Of a DNA stretch of 36,598 nucleotides, positions 17,936 through 26,688 are shown piece after piece. The translations under genes were made by a program, and so were the position numbers. How positions within the stretch are numbered: the first letter of the stretch is position 1; every line of letters begins with the position of its first letter. The notes under the pieces are model-generated. The model saw only the letters and a list, made by a program, of their open reading frames with translations, had not been told where the DNA came from and made no database searches. Source of the stretch: Flavobacteriales bacterium (GTDB lineage Bacteria > Bacteroidota > Bacteroidia > Flavobacteriales > Flavobacteriaceae). The stretch spans positions 1 through 36,598 of the forward strand of contig JAHEDS010000019.1 in NCBI GenBank assembly GCA_024641135.1. The letters run 5' to 3'.

Positions 17936-18247
17936 TTGAAATATTTTAATAAAAATTTTTATTATACATTAAAAGGTTGTTTAACAAACATACTAAATCC
18001 TTAAACGGTGTGTTAGTTTTTACAATAATATTAACAAACTTTATGGTCGAAATGTGTTTCTAAACAAGGTTTAGACTATTTCATGAGAAAAAGGTTTAAA
18101 GTTTAAAAAAATAAACTCCCTTTATTAAACTGAGCTTGCTTATTAAAGAAAAATAGAATCGCTTAGCATTTTAATTTTAAAAACAAATCTCATTTTTATA
18201 AGACAATAGATTATAAATGGTTTGGTTTTTGTATTTTTCATCCTAGT
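17936..18247. other. Divergent intergenic region
   Basis: 312 A+T-rich bases between the GLPGLI operon and the 18248 gene. It contains the -7 element above, two copies of TTAACAAAC about 50 bases apart, and a short AGTTTA-A6-TAAACT dyad. Before the plus-strand gene, only one-mismatch promoter-like sequence is present (TATTTTTC). No coding or RNA gene was recognised. Confidence 0.35.
17985..17992 (-). promoter_or_regulatory. Predicted -7 element of the GLPGLI-barrel operon
   Basis: On the minus strand this reads TATGTTTG, an exact TAnnTTTG match, about 50 bases before the first GLPGLI start. No TTG at the expected -33 distance. Confidence 0.45.
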
Positions 18248-19030
18248 ATGAAGCATACCATTATAATCTTTCTAGTTATTATACCCTTATCTATATTTTC
18301 TCAAGAATCTATAAGTACTCATTATATTGATAAAATAGATATAAAGATCGAAAAACTAATCGATGCTAATGAATTTAATACTGTTTACTACGTCAATAAC
18401 AATGTGTTTTACAAAAAAGATGCCTCCAAAACCATTTCTTATAATAATATACAATTAGGAAATATAACATCAGTCAACGCCTTTAATCCTTTAAAAGTTA
18501 GTCTTTTTTATAAAGATTTTAATACAGCCATCATATTAGATAATAGATTAGCAGAAATCTATAGAATAGATTTTAATAGTAGACAACCCTATAGAAATAT
18601 TTCATTTATTTCGCCAGGAAATGATAATAATTTGTGGCTATTTAATCAGGACTCCCAACAATTAGAAATTTTTGATTATAAAAACAATATTACAAAATTT
18701 AAAACCTTGCCTATAACAAGTACTGTTTTGGACATAAAAAGCAATTATAATTATTGCTGGCTTCTTACAACTGATTATTTATTAGTCTATAATTATTTTG
18801 GAACCTTAATTTCAAAAATAAAAAACGAAGGTTATACTAATATTGATGAGAGTGCTGGTAATATTATATTAAAAAAAGGGGATTCTTTGTTTTACCTAAA
18901 AAAAGAAACTCGTGAAATAACACCTATTAAAATTCCAAATTTGTTAATAAATCAGTTTTTAGTAACCAATGAAACCTTGTATATTTACCAAAATGAAACC
19001 CTACAAAAATTCCAATTAAAAATTAACTAA
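18248..19030 (+). CDS. Secreted protein of unknown function, possibly beta-propeller-like
   Basis: 260 residues, not recognised as a named family. An N-terminal signal peptide (about 1-18, ending IFSQ) precedes a chain of short beta-strand-like blocks of 35-45 residues with recurrent aromatic and Asn/Asp turns (for example NNLWLFNQDSQQLEIFDYKNN and NYCWLLTTDYLLVYNYFGTLI), which resembles propeller blades that report values along a strand. It has no lipobox and no T9SS sorting domain. It lies 4 bases before the deoxynucleoside kinase gene, so the two should share a transcript, though an obvious functional link is missing. The ATG at 18248 begins the signal peptide directly. Confidence 0.7.
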   Translation: MKHTIIIFLVIIPLSIFSQESISTHYIDKIDIKIEKLIDANEFNTVYYVNNNVFYKKDASKTISYNNIQLGNITSVNAFNPLKVSLFYKDFNTAIILDNRLAEIYRIDFNSRQPYRNISFISPGNDNNLWLFNQDSQQLEIFDYKNNITKFKTLPITSTVLDIKSNYNYCWLLTTDYLLVYNYFGTLISKIKNEGYTNIDESAGNIILKKGDSLFYLKKETREITPIKIPNLLINQFLVTNETLYIYQNETLQKFQLKIN

Positions 19031-19034
19031 TATT

Positions 19035-19649
19035 ATGCATATAGCAATTGCAGGAAACATTGGCGCTGGAAAAACTACGCTTACAAAATTACTAGCAAAG
19101 CATTATAAATGGGAAGCACAACTTGAAGATGTTGTAGACAATCCTTATTTAGATGATTTTTATAACCAAATGGAACGCTGGAGTTTTAACCTGCAAGTTT
19201 ATTTTTTGAATAGCAGATTTCGTCAAGTTTTGCAAATACATCAAAGCGGAAGAGATATTATTCAAGATCGAACAATATATGAAGACGCCCATATTTTTGC
19301 TCCCAATTTACATGCTATGGGATTAATGCCCAATCGAGATTATGAAAATTACAAGTCCTTGTTTGATTTAATGGAATCTCTTGTGAAAGGACCAGATGTA
19401 TTGATTTATTTACGAAGTAGTATTCCTAATTTAGTAAAACAAATACACAAACGTGGCAGGGATTATGAAAATTCAATTAGCATTGATTATTTAAGCAGGT
19501 TAAATGAAAGATATGAAGCTTGGATTCATGGGTATGACAAAGGTAAACTACTAATAATTGATGTAGACCCATTAGATTTTGTTGAAAACCCTGAAGATTT
19601 AGGTACAATTATCAATATTATTGATGCAGAAATTAACGGTCTATTTTAA
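19035..19649 (+). CDS. Deoxynucleoside kinase
   Basis: 204 residues of the dNK/dGK family (PF01712). It phosphorylates deoxynucleosides with ATP in the cytoplasm, the first salvage step. P-loop GNIGAGKT at 7-14, the family's QDRTIYEDAHIFAPNLH (77-93) with the DR pair next to the substrate, and the arginine-rich lid HKRGRDYENSISIDYL in the second half. Substrate choice (dA, dG, dC or dT) cannot be decided from motifs. Followed by a strong terminator. A nucleoside transporter and thymidylate synthase lie 10-12 kb downstream. Confidence 0.9.
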   Translation: MHIAIAGNIGAGKTTLTKLLAKHYKWEAQLEDVVDNPYLDDFYNQMERWSFNLQVYFLNSRFRQVLQIHQSGRDIIQDRTIYEDAHIFAPNLHAMGLMPNRDYENYKSLFDLMESLVKGPDVLIYLRSSIPNLVKQIHKRGRDYENSISIDYLSRLNERYEAWIHGYDKGKLLIIDVDPLDFVENPEDLGTIINIIDAEINGLF

Positions 19650-19670
19650 ATTATAAATACATAAAAAAAT

Positions 19671-19704
19671 AAAAAAACCACACATAATAATGTGTGGTTT
19701 TTTT
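19671..19704. terminator. Bidirectional rho-independent terminator
   Basis: CCACACA (19678-19684) pairs with TGTGTGG (19691-19697), flanked by A7 before and T7 after, which extend the stem and serve as U-tracts on both strands. It sits between the convergent dNK and hppA genes and can end both transcripts. Confidence 0.9.
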
Positions 19705-19723
19705 ATTCAATATAATTACTGTT

Positions 19724-22099
19724 CTAATTGTTTTCTTCAATTACTTTTTCAACAATAACTTTTGCTTTAATATTTTGATCTTTTAAAGATTCAATATTTG
19801 CTTTAACTTCTTCTTCAGTACCTTCAAATACTTGTTCTGAAACAGATTCTTCTCCATTTTCATTAATTACTGTTGTAACAGTTGCAGTAAACAATCCTGA
19901 ATCATTACTTTCCATAGATACTTTCACTTCTTTAGTAACTGTATTTCCAGTTTCTGCATATGCAGAAACAGCCTCGCTATTTAAAGCAATACTAGGTGCA
20001 ATAACCAACGCTACCACAGACATTAATTTTAATAAAATATTTAAAGACGGTCCAGAAGTATCTTTAAAAGGATCTCCAACAGTATCACCAACTACCGCCG
20101 CTTTATGAGCTGCTGTACCTTTACGGCCATCGGCTTCAATCATTTTTTTAGCGTTATCCCATGCCCCACCAGCATTCGATTGAAAGATTGCCATAAGAAC
20201 TCCACAAGTAGTTACACCTGCCAATAAGCCTCCTAACATTTGGGGACCACCAATAAAACCAATAGCAACCGGAACTGCTAAAGCCATAAGACCTGGCAGT
20301 ACCATTTCTTTAATAGATGCGTTGGTAGAAATTTCAACACATTTCTCATATTCAGCATACCCATCGGCAGCATCAAATATTTTTCTATCTGCTTCTGACG
20401 CTTTAGACATATCAGAATCATATTTCCTCATAACTTCAAGAGCAGCATGTAATTGAGGAATATCTTTAAATTGACGACGAACTTCTTCAATCATTGCCAT
20501 TGCAGCACGACCAACAGCATTCATTGATAATGCAGAAAATACAAAAGGTAACATACCACCAATTAGTAATCCAGCCATAATATCCGGCTTAGATACATCA
20601 ATAGAAGTCACGTTAGCAGTTTTCATAAAGGCAGCGAACAAAGCTAGTGCTGTTAATGCCGCTGAAGCGATTGCAAATCCTTTACCAATTGCAGCCGTTG
20701 TATTCCCAACAGCATCTAATTTATCTGTGCGTTCACGAACTTCTTTTGGTAATTCAGCCATTTCAGCAATACCTCCAGCATTATCAGAAATCGGACCATA
20801 TGCATCAACTGCTAGTTGAATACCTGTATTTGCCAACATACCAACTGCAGCAATTGCTATACCATATAAACCAGCATAATAATGAGAAACCATAATAGCT
20901 CCTGCTATTAATAAAATAGGAAGTGCCGTTGACATCATGCCAACACCCAATCCAGCTATTATATTAGTAGCAGACCCAGTTTCAGATTGTTTCACGATTG
21001 ATGACACAGGTTTAGTATCTGTTCCTGTATAGTATTCAGTAACTTTTCCAACACAAAAACCAGCAATTAAACCTGCAAGTGTTGCCATAAATACACCAAA
21101 AGAACCAAAAGGTAAACCATCAACTGATTCTGGAATCATAGCACCAATAATAAAATAAGACGCTATAATCATTAAAGTACCTGAACCAAATTCACCTAAA
21201 TTTAAAGCTTTATGCGGACTTCCACCGTCTTTAACTCTAACAAAGAAAGTTCCTAGAATTGACATTACTATTCCAACAGCAGCCAAAACCAAAGGTAAAT
21301 ACACAGCTCCTAAACCACCTAAATCTGGTGTAAGAATAAAAGCTCCCAAAACCATAGTTCCTATAATAGAACCAACAAACGATTCAAATAAATCTGCACC
21401 CATTCCGGCTACATCACCAACATTATCTCCAACATTATCCGCAATCGTTGCAGGATTTAAAGGATGATCTTCTGGAATTCCAGCTTCAACTTTACCAACT
21501 AAATCCGCTCCAACATCGGCAGCTTTAGTATAAATACCACCACCCACACGCGCAAATAATGCAATTGAAGAAGCTCCTAATGAAAATCCTGATAAGACAT
21601 TTAATACCATTTGAATATTTTCTTCTGGCCAAACCTCTCGGTAAAACATAAATAAACCACTTAATCCTAAAACACCAAGACCTACAACGCCTAATCCCAT
21701 AACAGATCCACCAGCAAAAGCAACTTCAAGTGCTTTTCCTAAAGACGTTCTTGCAGCCTGAGTGGTCCTAACGTTTGCCTTTGTAGCAACACGCATACCA
21801 ATAAAGCCAGCTAATGCAGAACAAATTGCACCCACAACAAATGATAATGCTACCATCCCATGCGAGCCTTCTTCAGCATTTCCTTTAAAAAATAATAATA
21901 CTGCTACTGCAGCAACAAAAATGGCTAAAATTTTATATTCAGCCTTCAAAAATGACATAGCTCCATCGGCTATATGTTTTGCAATTTTGGTCATTTTTGC
22001 GTTACCTACATCTTGCTTAGTAATCCAACGATTTTTAAGAAATACAAATAGTAGACCTAAAAGTCCAAAAGCAGGTAGAAATTTTACTAATAATTCCAT
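19724..22099 (-). CDS. hppA: Membrane-bound K+-dependent ion-translocating pyrophosphatase with C-terminal extension
   Basis: 791 residues. Splits PPi and pumps H+ or Na+ across the inner membrane through about 16 helices. PPi-site motifs are [11 protein letters not shown] (195-205) and DNVGDNVGD (221-229), and the late GGAWDNAKK and [14 protein letters not shown] complete the site. [10 protein letters not shown] (465-474) has Ala and Gly where K+-independent enzymes have Lys and Thr, indicating K+ dependence. The pumped ion is not decided here. The core normally ends near [10 protein letters not shown], but here about 85 hydrophilic residues follow (about 707-791). As both termini of this family face the periplasm, the tail should be extracytoplasmic. 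The soluble enzyme gene lies upstream, separated by a terminator. Confidence 0.95.
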   Translation of the reverse strand: MELLVKFLPAFGLLGLLFVFLKNRWITKQDVGNAKMTKIAKHIADGAMSFLKAEYKILAIFVAAVAVLLFFKGNAEEGSHGMVALSFVVGAICSALAGFIGMRVATKANVRTTQAARTSLGKALEVAFAGGSVMGLGVVGLGVLGLSGLFMFYREVWPEENIQMVLNVLSGFSLGASSIALFARVGGGIYTKAADVGADLVGKVEAGIPEDHPLNPATIADNVGDNVGDVAGMGADLFESFVGSIIGTMVLGAFILTPDLGGLGAVYLPLVLAAVGIVMSILGTFFVRVKDGGSPHKALNLGEFGSGTLMIIASYFIIGAMIPESVDGLPFGSFGVFMATLAGLIAGFCVGKVTEYYTGTDTKPVSSIVKQSETGSATNIIAGLGVGMMSTALPILLIAGAIMVSHYYAGLYGIAIAAVGMLANTGIQLAVDAYGPISDNAGGIAEMAELPKEVRERTDKLDAVGNTTAAIGKGFAIASAALTALALFAAFMKTANVTSIDVSKPDIMAGLLIGGMLPFVFSALSMNAVGRAAMAMIEEVRRQFKDIPQLHAALEVMRKYDSDMSKASEADRKIFDAADGYAEYEKCVEISTNASIKEMVLPGLMALAVPVAIGFIGGPQMLGGLLAGVTTCGVLMAIFQSNAGGAWDNAKKMIEADGRKGTAAHKAAVVGDTVGDPFKDTSGPSLNILLKLMSVVALVIAPSIALNSEAVSAYAETGNTVTKEVKVSMESNDSGLFTATVTTVINENGEESVSEQVFEGTEEEVKANIESLKDQNIKAKVIVEKVIEENN

Positions 22100-22170
22100 A
22101 GTAATAGATTAGTTGTTATTTAAATTTTTATTTTGAAACGGCTAAAATTAGTGAAATATAATTGATAAAA

Positions 22171-22198
22171 AAAGCCACCTTAAATTAAAGATGGCTTT
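22171..22198 (-). terminator. Rho-independent terminator after ppa
   Basis: AAAGCCACCTT pairs with AAGATGGCTTT (one position is a G-U wobble in minus-strand RNA and a mismatch on the plus strand), and A7 on the plus strand gives a U7 tract on the minus strand. It ends the ppa message before hppA. Confidence 0.8.
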
Positions 22199-22231
22199 AT
22201 TTTTTATGAAAATTTTTAATAATACAATAAT

Positions 22232-22759
22232 CTAAATAGTAAAAGTTCTTTTCTTCTTATGTTCACTTTCTTCATAGCGCTTTACACAATTATGATAAAT
22301 CTCAATGGCTTCTTCTGCACTACCCCATCCACCTACATCTACTTTCTTTTCTTCTAAATCTTTATAAACCTGAAAAAAGTGTTCAATTTCCTTTAATCGA
22401 TGTGGGTTTAAATCGCTTATGTCATTATTCTGACTCCAAATTGGATCTGAAACCGGTACACAAATAATTTTTTCATCGGGCCCTTTTTCATCTGTCATAT
22501 GGAACACTCCAATAGGTTTTACTTCCATCACTACCATTGGGAATGTTGGTTCTGTTCCTAAAACCAATACATCTAATGGATCCTGATCTAAAGCTAAGGT
22601 TTCTGGAACAAAACCGTAATCTCCTGGATACATCATAGATGAAAACAACATTCTATCAAAACGAATTTTATGTAATGTAAAATCGTACTCATATTTATTT
22701 CTACTTCCTTTTGGTATTTCAATTAATACATCAAAGGTTAGTTCATTTTTCTTTGTCAT
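22232..22759 (-). CDS. ppa: Inorganic pyrophosphatase, family I, soluble
   Basis: 175 residues, the bacterial family I length. Hydrolyses cytoplasmic PPi to phosphate. The signature DYGFVPETLALDQDPLDVLV holds the metal-binding aspartates Asp58, Asp60 and Asp63 (E. coli Asp65, 67 and 70), and MTDEKGPDEKI supplies Asp90, Asp95 and Lys97 (E. coli Asp97, Asp102 and Lys104). It has its own good promoter and terminator, so it is transcribed apart from hppA even though the genes are neighbours on the same strand. Confidence 0.97.
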   Translation of the reverse strand: MTKKNELTFDVLIEIPKGSRNKYEYDFTLHKIRFDRMLFSSMMYPGDYGFVPETLALDQDPLDVLVLGTEPTFPMVVMEVKPIGVFHMTDEKGPDEKIICVPVSDPIWSQNNDISDLNPHRLKEIEHFFQVYKDLEEKKVDVGGWGSAEEAIEIYHNCVKRYEESEHKKKRTFTI

Positions 22760-22815
22760 AGCTAATTTTTTTAATTCTTATAATACGCTCTAATTGAGGC
22801 ATTTTTAATTGGATG

Positions 22816-22846
22816 CAAAGATACTTATACAGCTTATATAAAGCAA
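22816..22846 (-). promoter_or_regulatory. Promoter of ppa
   Basis: On the minus strand TTG (22846-22844), then 20 bases, then TATCTTTG (22823-22816), fitting the Bacteroidota TTG-N17-23-TAnnTTTG pattern in full. Best complete promoter match in the window; it implies a leader of about 50 bases. Confidence 0.6.
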
Positions 22847-22936
22847 TAAAAGGCCAATAGTTTTAAAAACAATTCTTGTTTTTTCAAAATATCTATTGTT
22901 AAACCGGATTAATAGTAACGGAATTATCATTTCGAT

Positions 22937-25432
22937 TTAGAAATGAAAACCAAAAGCGCCAGTTACTCCAAATTTTCTTGCGTTGGGATTCTCAAAATAG
23001 TTGCCTCTAAAATTAAAATCTATTCTAAAAATTTTAAAAATATTACCTACCCCAAAACTATATTCATAATAGACTTTATCGTTTGGAGCGACTAACGGAA
23101 TACTATTAGGATTGCTAGTAGTATTTAGGGCAATGTTTGCATCTGAAATTTCTCCCCAAACACCACGAATACCAACAATTTCACGTAAATTAAGTTTTCT
23201 TAAAAATGGTATTCTCGAAAAAAAGCGTCCATTAAAATTGTGCTCAAAATTTAACGACGTATAGGTATCTGTTACAAATTCATAATAATCTAATTGTGAA
23301 AAGGTGTTATAAATTGAAAAATAAGACTGATTACCAGGAACCACACTTAATAACCCTAACGGTACTTCTCCAAAAGTTTTTCCAGCCTCAATCGTGGTGG
23401 TTAACCTACCCATTCCTCCTACCAACCATGGCTGGATGTAAGATATTTGCAATTTTGTGTAATCGAAATCGCCATTAAATATGCTTTTATCTCCAATACT
23501 AATTTGTGCAAACATACTAGCATAGTCATCATTAGCCGCCAACCTTTCTACACCAAATCCGGACATTTTTCTCTCAGGAAAATAGGAGACTGAAAAAGTT
23601 GATTCATATTGATTTAATGTAGATTCAACACCTGTTGGTGTATTGTAATCAAGACTAAAAGTGGGAGAAGCAGATTCTAAGGTACGGTAGCTACCTCCTA
23701 GCCTAAAAATTACGTTACGCCATGGTTCCAATTCAACCGCAATACTTGTAAGATTAATTGATGTGAGTTTATCATTTGTTCCAACAGTAAATACTGCCGA
23801 CGATGCTAAGCTTCGACCCAACACATCTGTTGATGATGTTAAACTGGCGCCGATTTGCTCAATATCCCTTCTGTTTCCTCCAGAAATAATCAACCTATTT
23901 TTTTTGTCAAGCAACCATTTACCAGATAAACCATATTTAAATTTATTATCGTTAAACCCATAGGCCATAAACCCTTCCAATCGCCAAAGATCGTTTCTAC
24001 CAAAATAGGTTCTTCCTCCTGTACGTAAACGCCAACCTTCAACTTCATTATATCCAAAAGTTGAAAAAATAGGACCATAATCTAAGGGTAGTTCATTAAA
24101 TTCAATATATCCAGAGGCCAGTATACTACCTAAATTATAGAGTTGTTTGAATTTTTTAACTGTTTTTAAGGTGTCTAACATTTTATAAACCCCTTTTTCA
24201 TCCTTATTTAAAGCTTCTAATCTATTTTCACTCCAAAAAGAATCATCGCGTTCATAAACGTCTTTATCGTAATTATACACTTCTTCTTCATAGAATTTTT
24301 TATCCAATTTTTTGTCGAATACATAATTATTATAAAGTGTGGTTCTTTTACCATAAAGACCCCGGGATTTTTCTTTTTTATTAAGTGCAAAATCCGACAT
24401 CATATAATCTCGCTTAACCAAAAATAAGGAGTCATTTAATACTTCAAATTCCTGTTCAATATAAATATCTTTTACCCAGTTTATATTCGCACTTTTTGAT
24501 GCCTGAAGGTTAATCTCTTTAATAGCAAATGTTGAGTCGGCAACCCAAAAATCACCTTTAAAGGTTAATTCATTTTTTCTTCTTGGGTAATAAATAATAT
24601 TATAGCACCACTTATTATCAATATATGTACTATCTGAAAGGACATAATTGTAAGTATTAATACCCGTTCTTGATAACGGGCTAACAAAACTTTTATCAAA
24701 AAATTTCAGATAATTATCATATACATTATAGTCTGAATATAAATCATCAACAAAATCAATAATAATTTGATTATCGCTAAAACCTGAGTTCTTATTTCCT
24801 TCTAAAACATTTTTTTCTAAGTTAGATGTATTATCCCCATAAACTTTAGAAACGGCTTCATTAATAAATATAGGAAGATATGTTTTCCCTGTTACTCGTG
24901 AGGTATCAACTTCATTAAAAACGAATTCCATTCCCTTAAACAACTTGCTTTTTATAAGCGCACTGTCGATAGTATTAATGTCGAATTCTATTTTCTCGTA
25001 TTTATTATACTGATATTGATTGAATTGTTTTAATCCGTTTTTCCGTTTGTGCTCCCATATTTTTTTCAATAAATCTATAGCAGGGTTGTTCTTTTTGGGC
25101 TGTTTACCTGTTACTATAACAATCTGATCAAGCTCTGCTGCTTGTTCTTTTAAAATGAATTTTAAATCGTAATTAACCTTTTTACTTAATGCTACTTCAA
25201 TTGTTTCATATCCAATAAACGTAACTATTAATATGCTCCAGGTTTCATCAGATTCGAGATAAAATTTCCCGTTTTCATCGGTAATAGTTCCTTCTGAAGA
25301 TCCTTTGTAAACAACATTAGCAAAAGATACAGGTTGATCATATTCATCAAACACATACCCACTCACTTTGGTTTGAGAAAAGAGCGATAAAATTCCGAAG
25401 AAGAAAAGAATAAAAAATAATCTTATTTTCAT
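22937..25432 (-). CDS. DUF5686 outer-membrane protein with carboxypeptidase-like regulatory domain
   Basis: 831 residues from the ATG at 25432, which begins a proper signal peptide (MKIRLFFILFFFGILSLFSQ). An alternative ATG at 25456 lies inside the pdhB terminator hairpin and is unlikely. The regulatory-like beta domain spans about 22-100 (VSGYVFDEYDQPVSFANVVYKG ... TFIGYETIEV), a typical DUF5686 middle region follows, and the C-terminal half has the amphipathic, aromatic-rich strands of a barrel, ending GVTGAFGFHF. Such proteins are common in Flavobacteriaceae outer membranes; their function is not established. Only 63 bases separate it from pdhB, most of them taken up by a terminator. Confidence 0.82.
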   Translation of the reverse strand: MKIRLFFILFFFGILSLFSQTKVSGYVFDEYDQPVSFANVVYKGSSEGTITDENGKFYLESDETWSILIVTFIGYETIEVALSKKVNYDLKFILKEQAAELDQIVIVTGKQPKKNNPAIDLLKKIWEHKRKNGLKQFNQYQYNKYEKIEFDINTIDSALIKSKLFKGMEFVFNEVDTSRVTGKTYLPIFINEAVSKVYGDNTSNLEKNVLEGNKNSGFSDNQIIIDFVDDLYSDYNVYDNYLKFFDKSFVSPLSRTGINTYNYVLSDSTYIDNKWCYNIIYYPRRKNELTFKGDFWVADSTFAIKEINLQASKSANINWVKDIYIEQEFEVLNDSLFLVKRDYMMSDFALNKKEKSRGLYGKRTTLYNNYVFDKKLDKKFYEEEVYNYDKDVYERDDSFWSENRLEALNKDEKGVYKMLDTLKTVKKFKQLYNLGSILASGYIEFNELPLDYGPIFSTFGYNEVEGWRLRTGGRTYFGRNDLWRLEGFMAYGFNDNKFKYGLSGKWLLDKKNRLIISGGNRRDIEQIGASLTSSTDVLGRSLASSAVFTVGTNDKLTSINLTSIAVELEPWRNVIFRLGGSYRTLESASPTFSLDYNTPTGVESTLNQYESTFSVSYFPERKMSGFGVERLAANDDYASMFAQISIGDKSIFNGDFDYTKLQISYIQPWLVGGMGRLTTTIEAGKTFGEVPLGLLSVVPGNQSYFSIYNTFSQLDYYEFVTDTYTSLNFEHNFNGRFFSRIPFLRKLNLREIVGIRGVWGEISDANIALNTTSNPNSIPLVAPNDKVYYEYSFGVGNIFKIFRIDFNFRGNYFENPNARKFGVTGAFGFHF

Positions 25433-25437
25433 AATGC

Positions 25438-25473
25438 AAAAAAACTTCATCAACAATCATGCTAATGAAGTTT
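25438..25473 (-). terminator. Rho-independent terminator after pdhB
   Basis: Perfect stem AAACTTCAT (25442-25450) / ATGAAGTTT (25465-25473) with a 14-base loop. Seven A residues (25438-25444) give U7 at the 3' end in minus-strand RNA. It begins 22 bases after the pdhB stop and ends just before the DUF5686 start. Confidence 0.85.
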
Positions 25474-25495
25474 CTATAACGTAAATTTTAATGAT

Positions 25496-26473
25496 TTATT
25501 TGTATAAAACTTTTTTCACAGCTTTAATTACATCTTCACTATTAGGCAACCATTCTGCTAATAAAACAGGGGAATATGGTGCTGGAGTATCTGCCGTATT
25601 AATTTTTATAATGGGTGCATCCAAATAATCAAATGCCTCTGATTGTACTATGTATGTAATTTCAGTTGAGACATTTCCAAAAGGCCAAGCTTCTTCTAAA
25701 ACCACCAATCTATTTGTTTTTTTAACAGACTTTAAAATCGCCTCTTTATCCATTGGTCTTACTGTACGCAAGTCAATAATTTCACAAGAAATACCTTCTT
25801 TAGCAAGTACTTCAGCAGCCGTATAAGCTTCTTTTATTATTTTTCCAAAAGATACAATGGTTACATCGGTTCCTTCTCTTTTTACATCAGCAACTCCTAA
25901 TGGAATGGTATACTCTCCTTCTGGCACCTCTCCTTTATCTCCATACATTTGCTCACTTTCCATAAAAATAACAGGGTCATCATCACGAATAGCCGATTTC
26001 AATAATCCTTTTGCATCATATGGATTTGAAGGTACTACTACTTTTAATCCAGGGGTATTTGCAAACCAACTTTCAAAAGCTTGAGAATGCGTCGCTCCTA
26101 ATTGACCTGCAGATGCTGTAGGACCTCTAAACACAATTGGACATTTAAATTGCCCGCCCGACATTTGTCTAATTTTAGCAGCATTGTTTATAATCTGATC
26201 TATCCCAACTAGAGAAAAATTAAACGTCATATATTCTACAATTGGTCGGTTTCCAGTCATTGTTGAACCAACAGCAATACCTGCAAAACCTAGCTCAGCA
26301 ATAGGGGTATCAATTACTCGTTTTGGACCAAATTCATCTAACATTCCTTTTGATGCTTTATAGGCACCATTATATTCCGCAACTTCTTCACCCATTAAAT
26401 ATACACTTTCATCACGGCGCATTTCCTCACTCATTGCTTCGCAAACAGCTTCTCTAAATTGAATCGTCTTCAT
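25496..26473 (-). CDS. pdhB: Pyruvate dehydrogenase E1 component, beta subunit
   Basis: 325 residues, standard for the E1 beta chain of heterotetrameric 2-oxo acid dehydrogenases. Pairs with an E1 alpha chain (not in this window) to decarboxylate pyruvate on ThDP and pass acetyl to E2. MGEEVAEYNGAYKASKGMLDEFGPKRVIDTPIAELGFAGIAVG holds the ThDP glutamate (Glu29) and the first interface, and RGPTASAGQLGATHSQAFESWFANTPGLKVVVPSNPYDAKGLL is the K+-site and loop region. C-terminal transketolase domain from about 190. A branched-chain dehydrogenase E1 beta is the main alternative; the overall motif set fits PdhB better. Single-gene unit with its own -7 element and terminator. Confidence 0.92.
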   Translation of the reverse strand: MKTIQFREAVCEAMSEEMRRDESVYLMGEEVAEYNGAYKASKGMLDEFGPKRVIDTPIAELGFAGIAVGSTMTGNRPIVEYMTFNFSLVGIDQIINNAAKIRQMSGGQFKCPIVFRGPTASAGQLGATHSQAFESWFANTPGLKVVVPSNPYDAKGLLKSAIRDDDPVIFMESEQMYGDKGEVPEGEYTIPLGVADVKREGTDVTIVSFGKIIKEAYTAAEVLAKEGISCEIIDLRTVRPMDKEAILKSVKKTNRLVVLEEAWPFGNVSTEITYIVQSEAFDYLDAPIIKINTADTPAPYSPVLLAEWLPNSEDVIKAVKKVLYK

Positions 26474-26496
26474 TAAACTAATTTTTATTCGAGTTG

Positions 26497-26504
26497 CAAA
26501 AATA
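26497..26504 (-). promoter_or_regulatory. Predicted -7 element of pdhB
   Basis: Minus strand TATTTTTG, an exact TAnnTTTG match, 23 bases before the start codon. No TTG at the -33 distance; the region further upstream is taken up by the dyad at 26544-26567. Confidence 0.45.
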
Positions 26505-26543
26505 ACAATAAATGAATAACTATACTTAAAAGAATTATTTAAA

Positions 26544-26567
26544 ATTTATTATGCACGCATAGTAAAT
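26544..26567. repeat. 24-base near-perfect dyad between pdhB and etfB
   Basis: ATTTATTATGC-AC-GCATAGTAAAT: 11-base arms with a single mismatch around a 2-base centre. The size and symmetry suit a dimeric regulator. It lies about 40 bases upstream of the pdhB -7 element and about 18 bases upstream of the weak etfB -7 element, so it could act on either gene. Confidence 0.6.
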
Positions 26568-26584
26568 ATTCAGAAATAAATAAT

Positions 26585-26648
26585 TAACTTCGTGGCTGCT
26601 AAGCTAAAGTATCTGTTTATGCTCTTATGAAAGGCATATTCGCAGATA
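26585..26648 (+). promoter_or_regulatory. Weak promoter and leader hairpin of etfBA
   Basis: TAACTTCG (26585-26592) differs from TAnnTTTG at one base. Downstream, TATCTG (26610-26615) pairs with CAGATA (26643-26648), and TATGC (26618-26622) with GCATA (26634-26638), separated by a TT/TTCG internal loop and capped by an 11-base loop. The hairpin would lie in a leader of about 90 bases; the 40 bases before the ATG are unpaired and A+T-rich. Confidence 0.4.
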
Positions 26649-26688
26649 TTTTAAATTAAAATTTTTAAAAACATCTAAATTATTTAAA

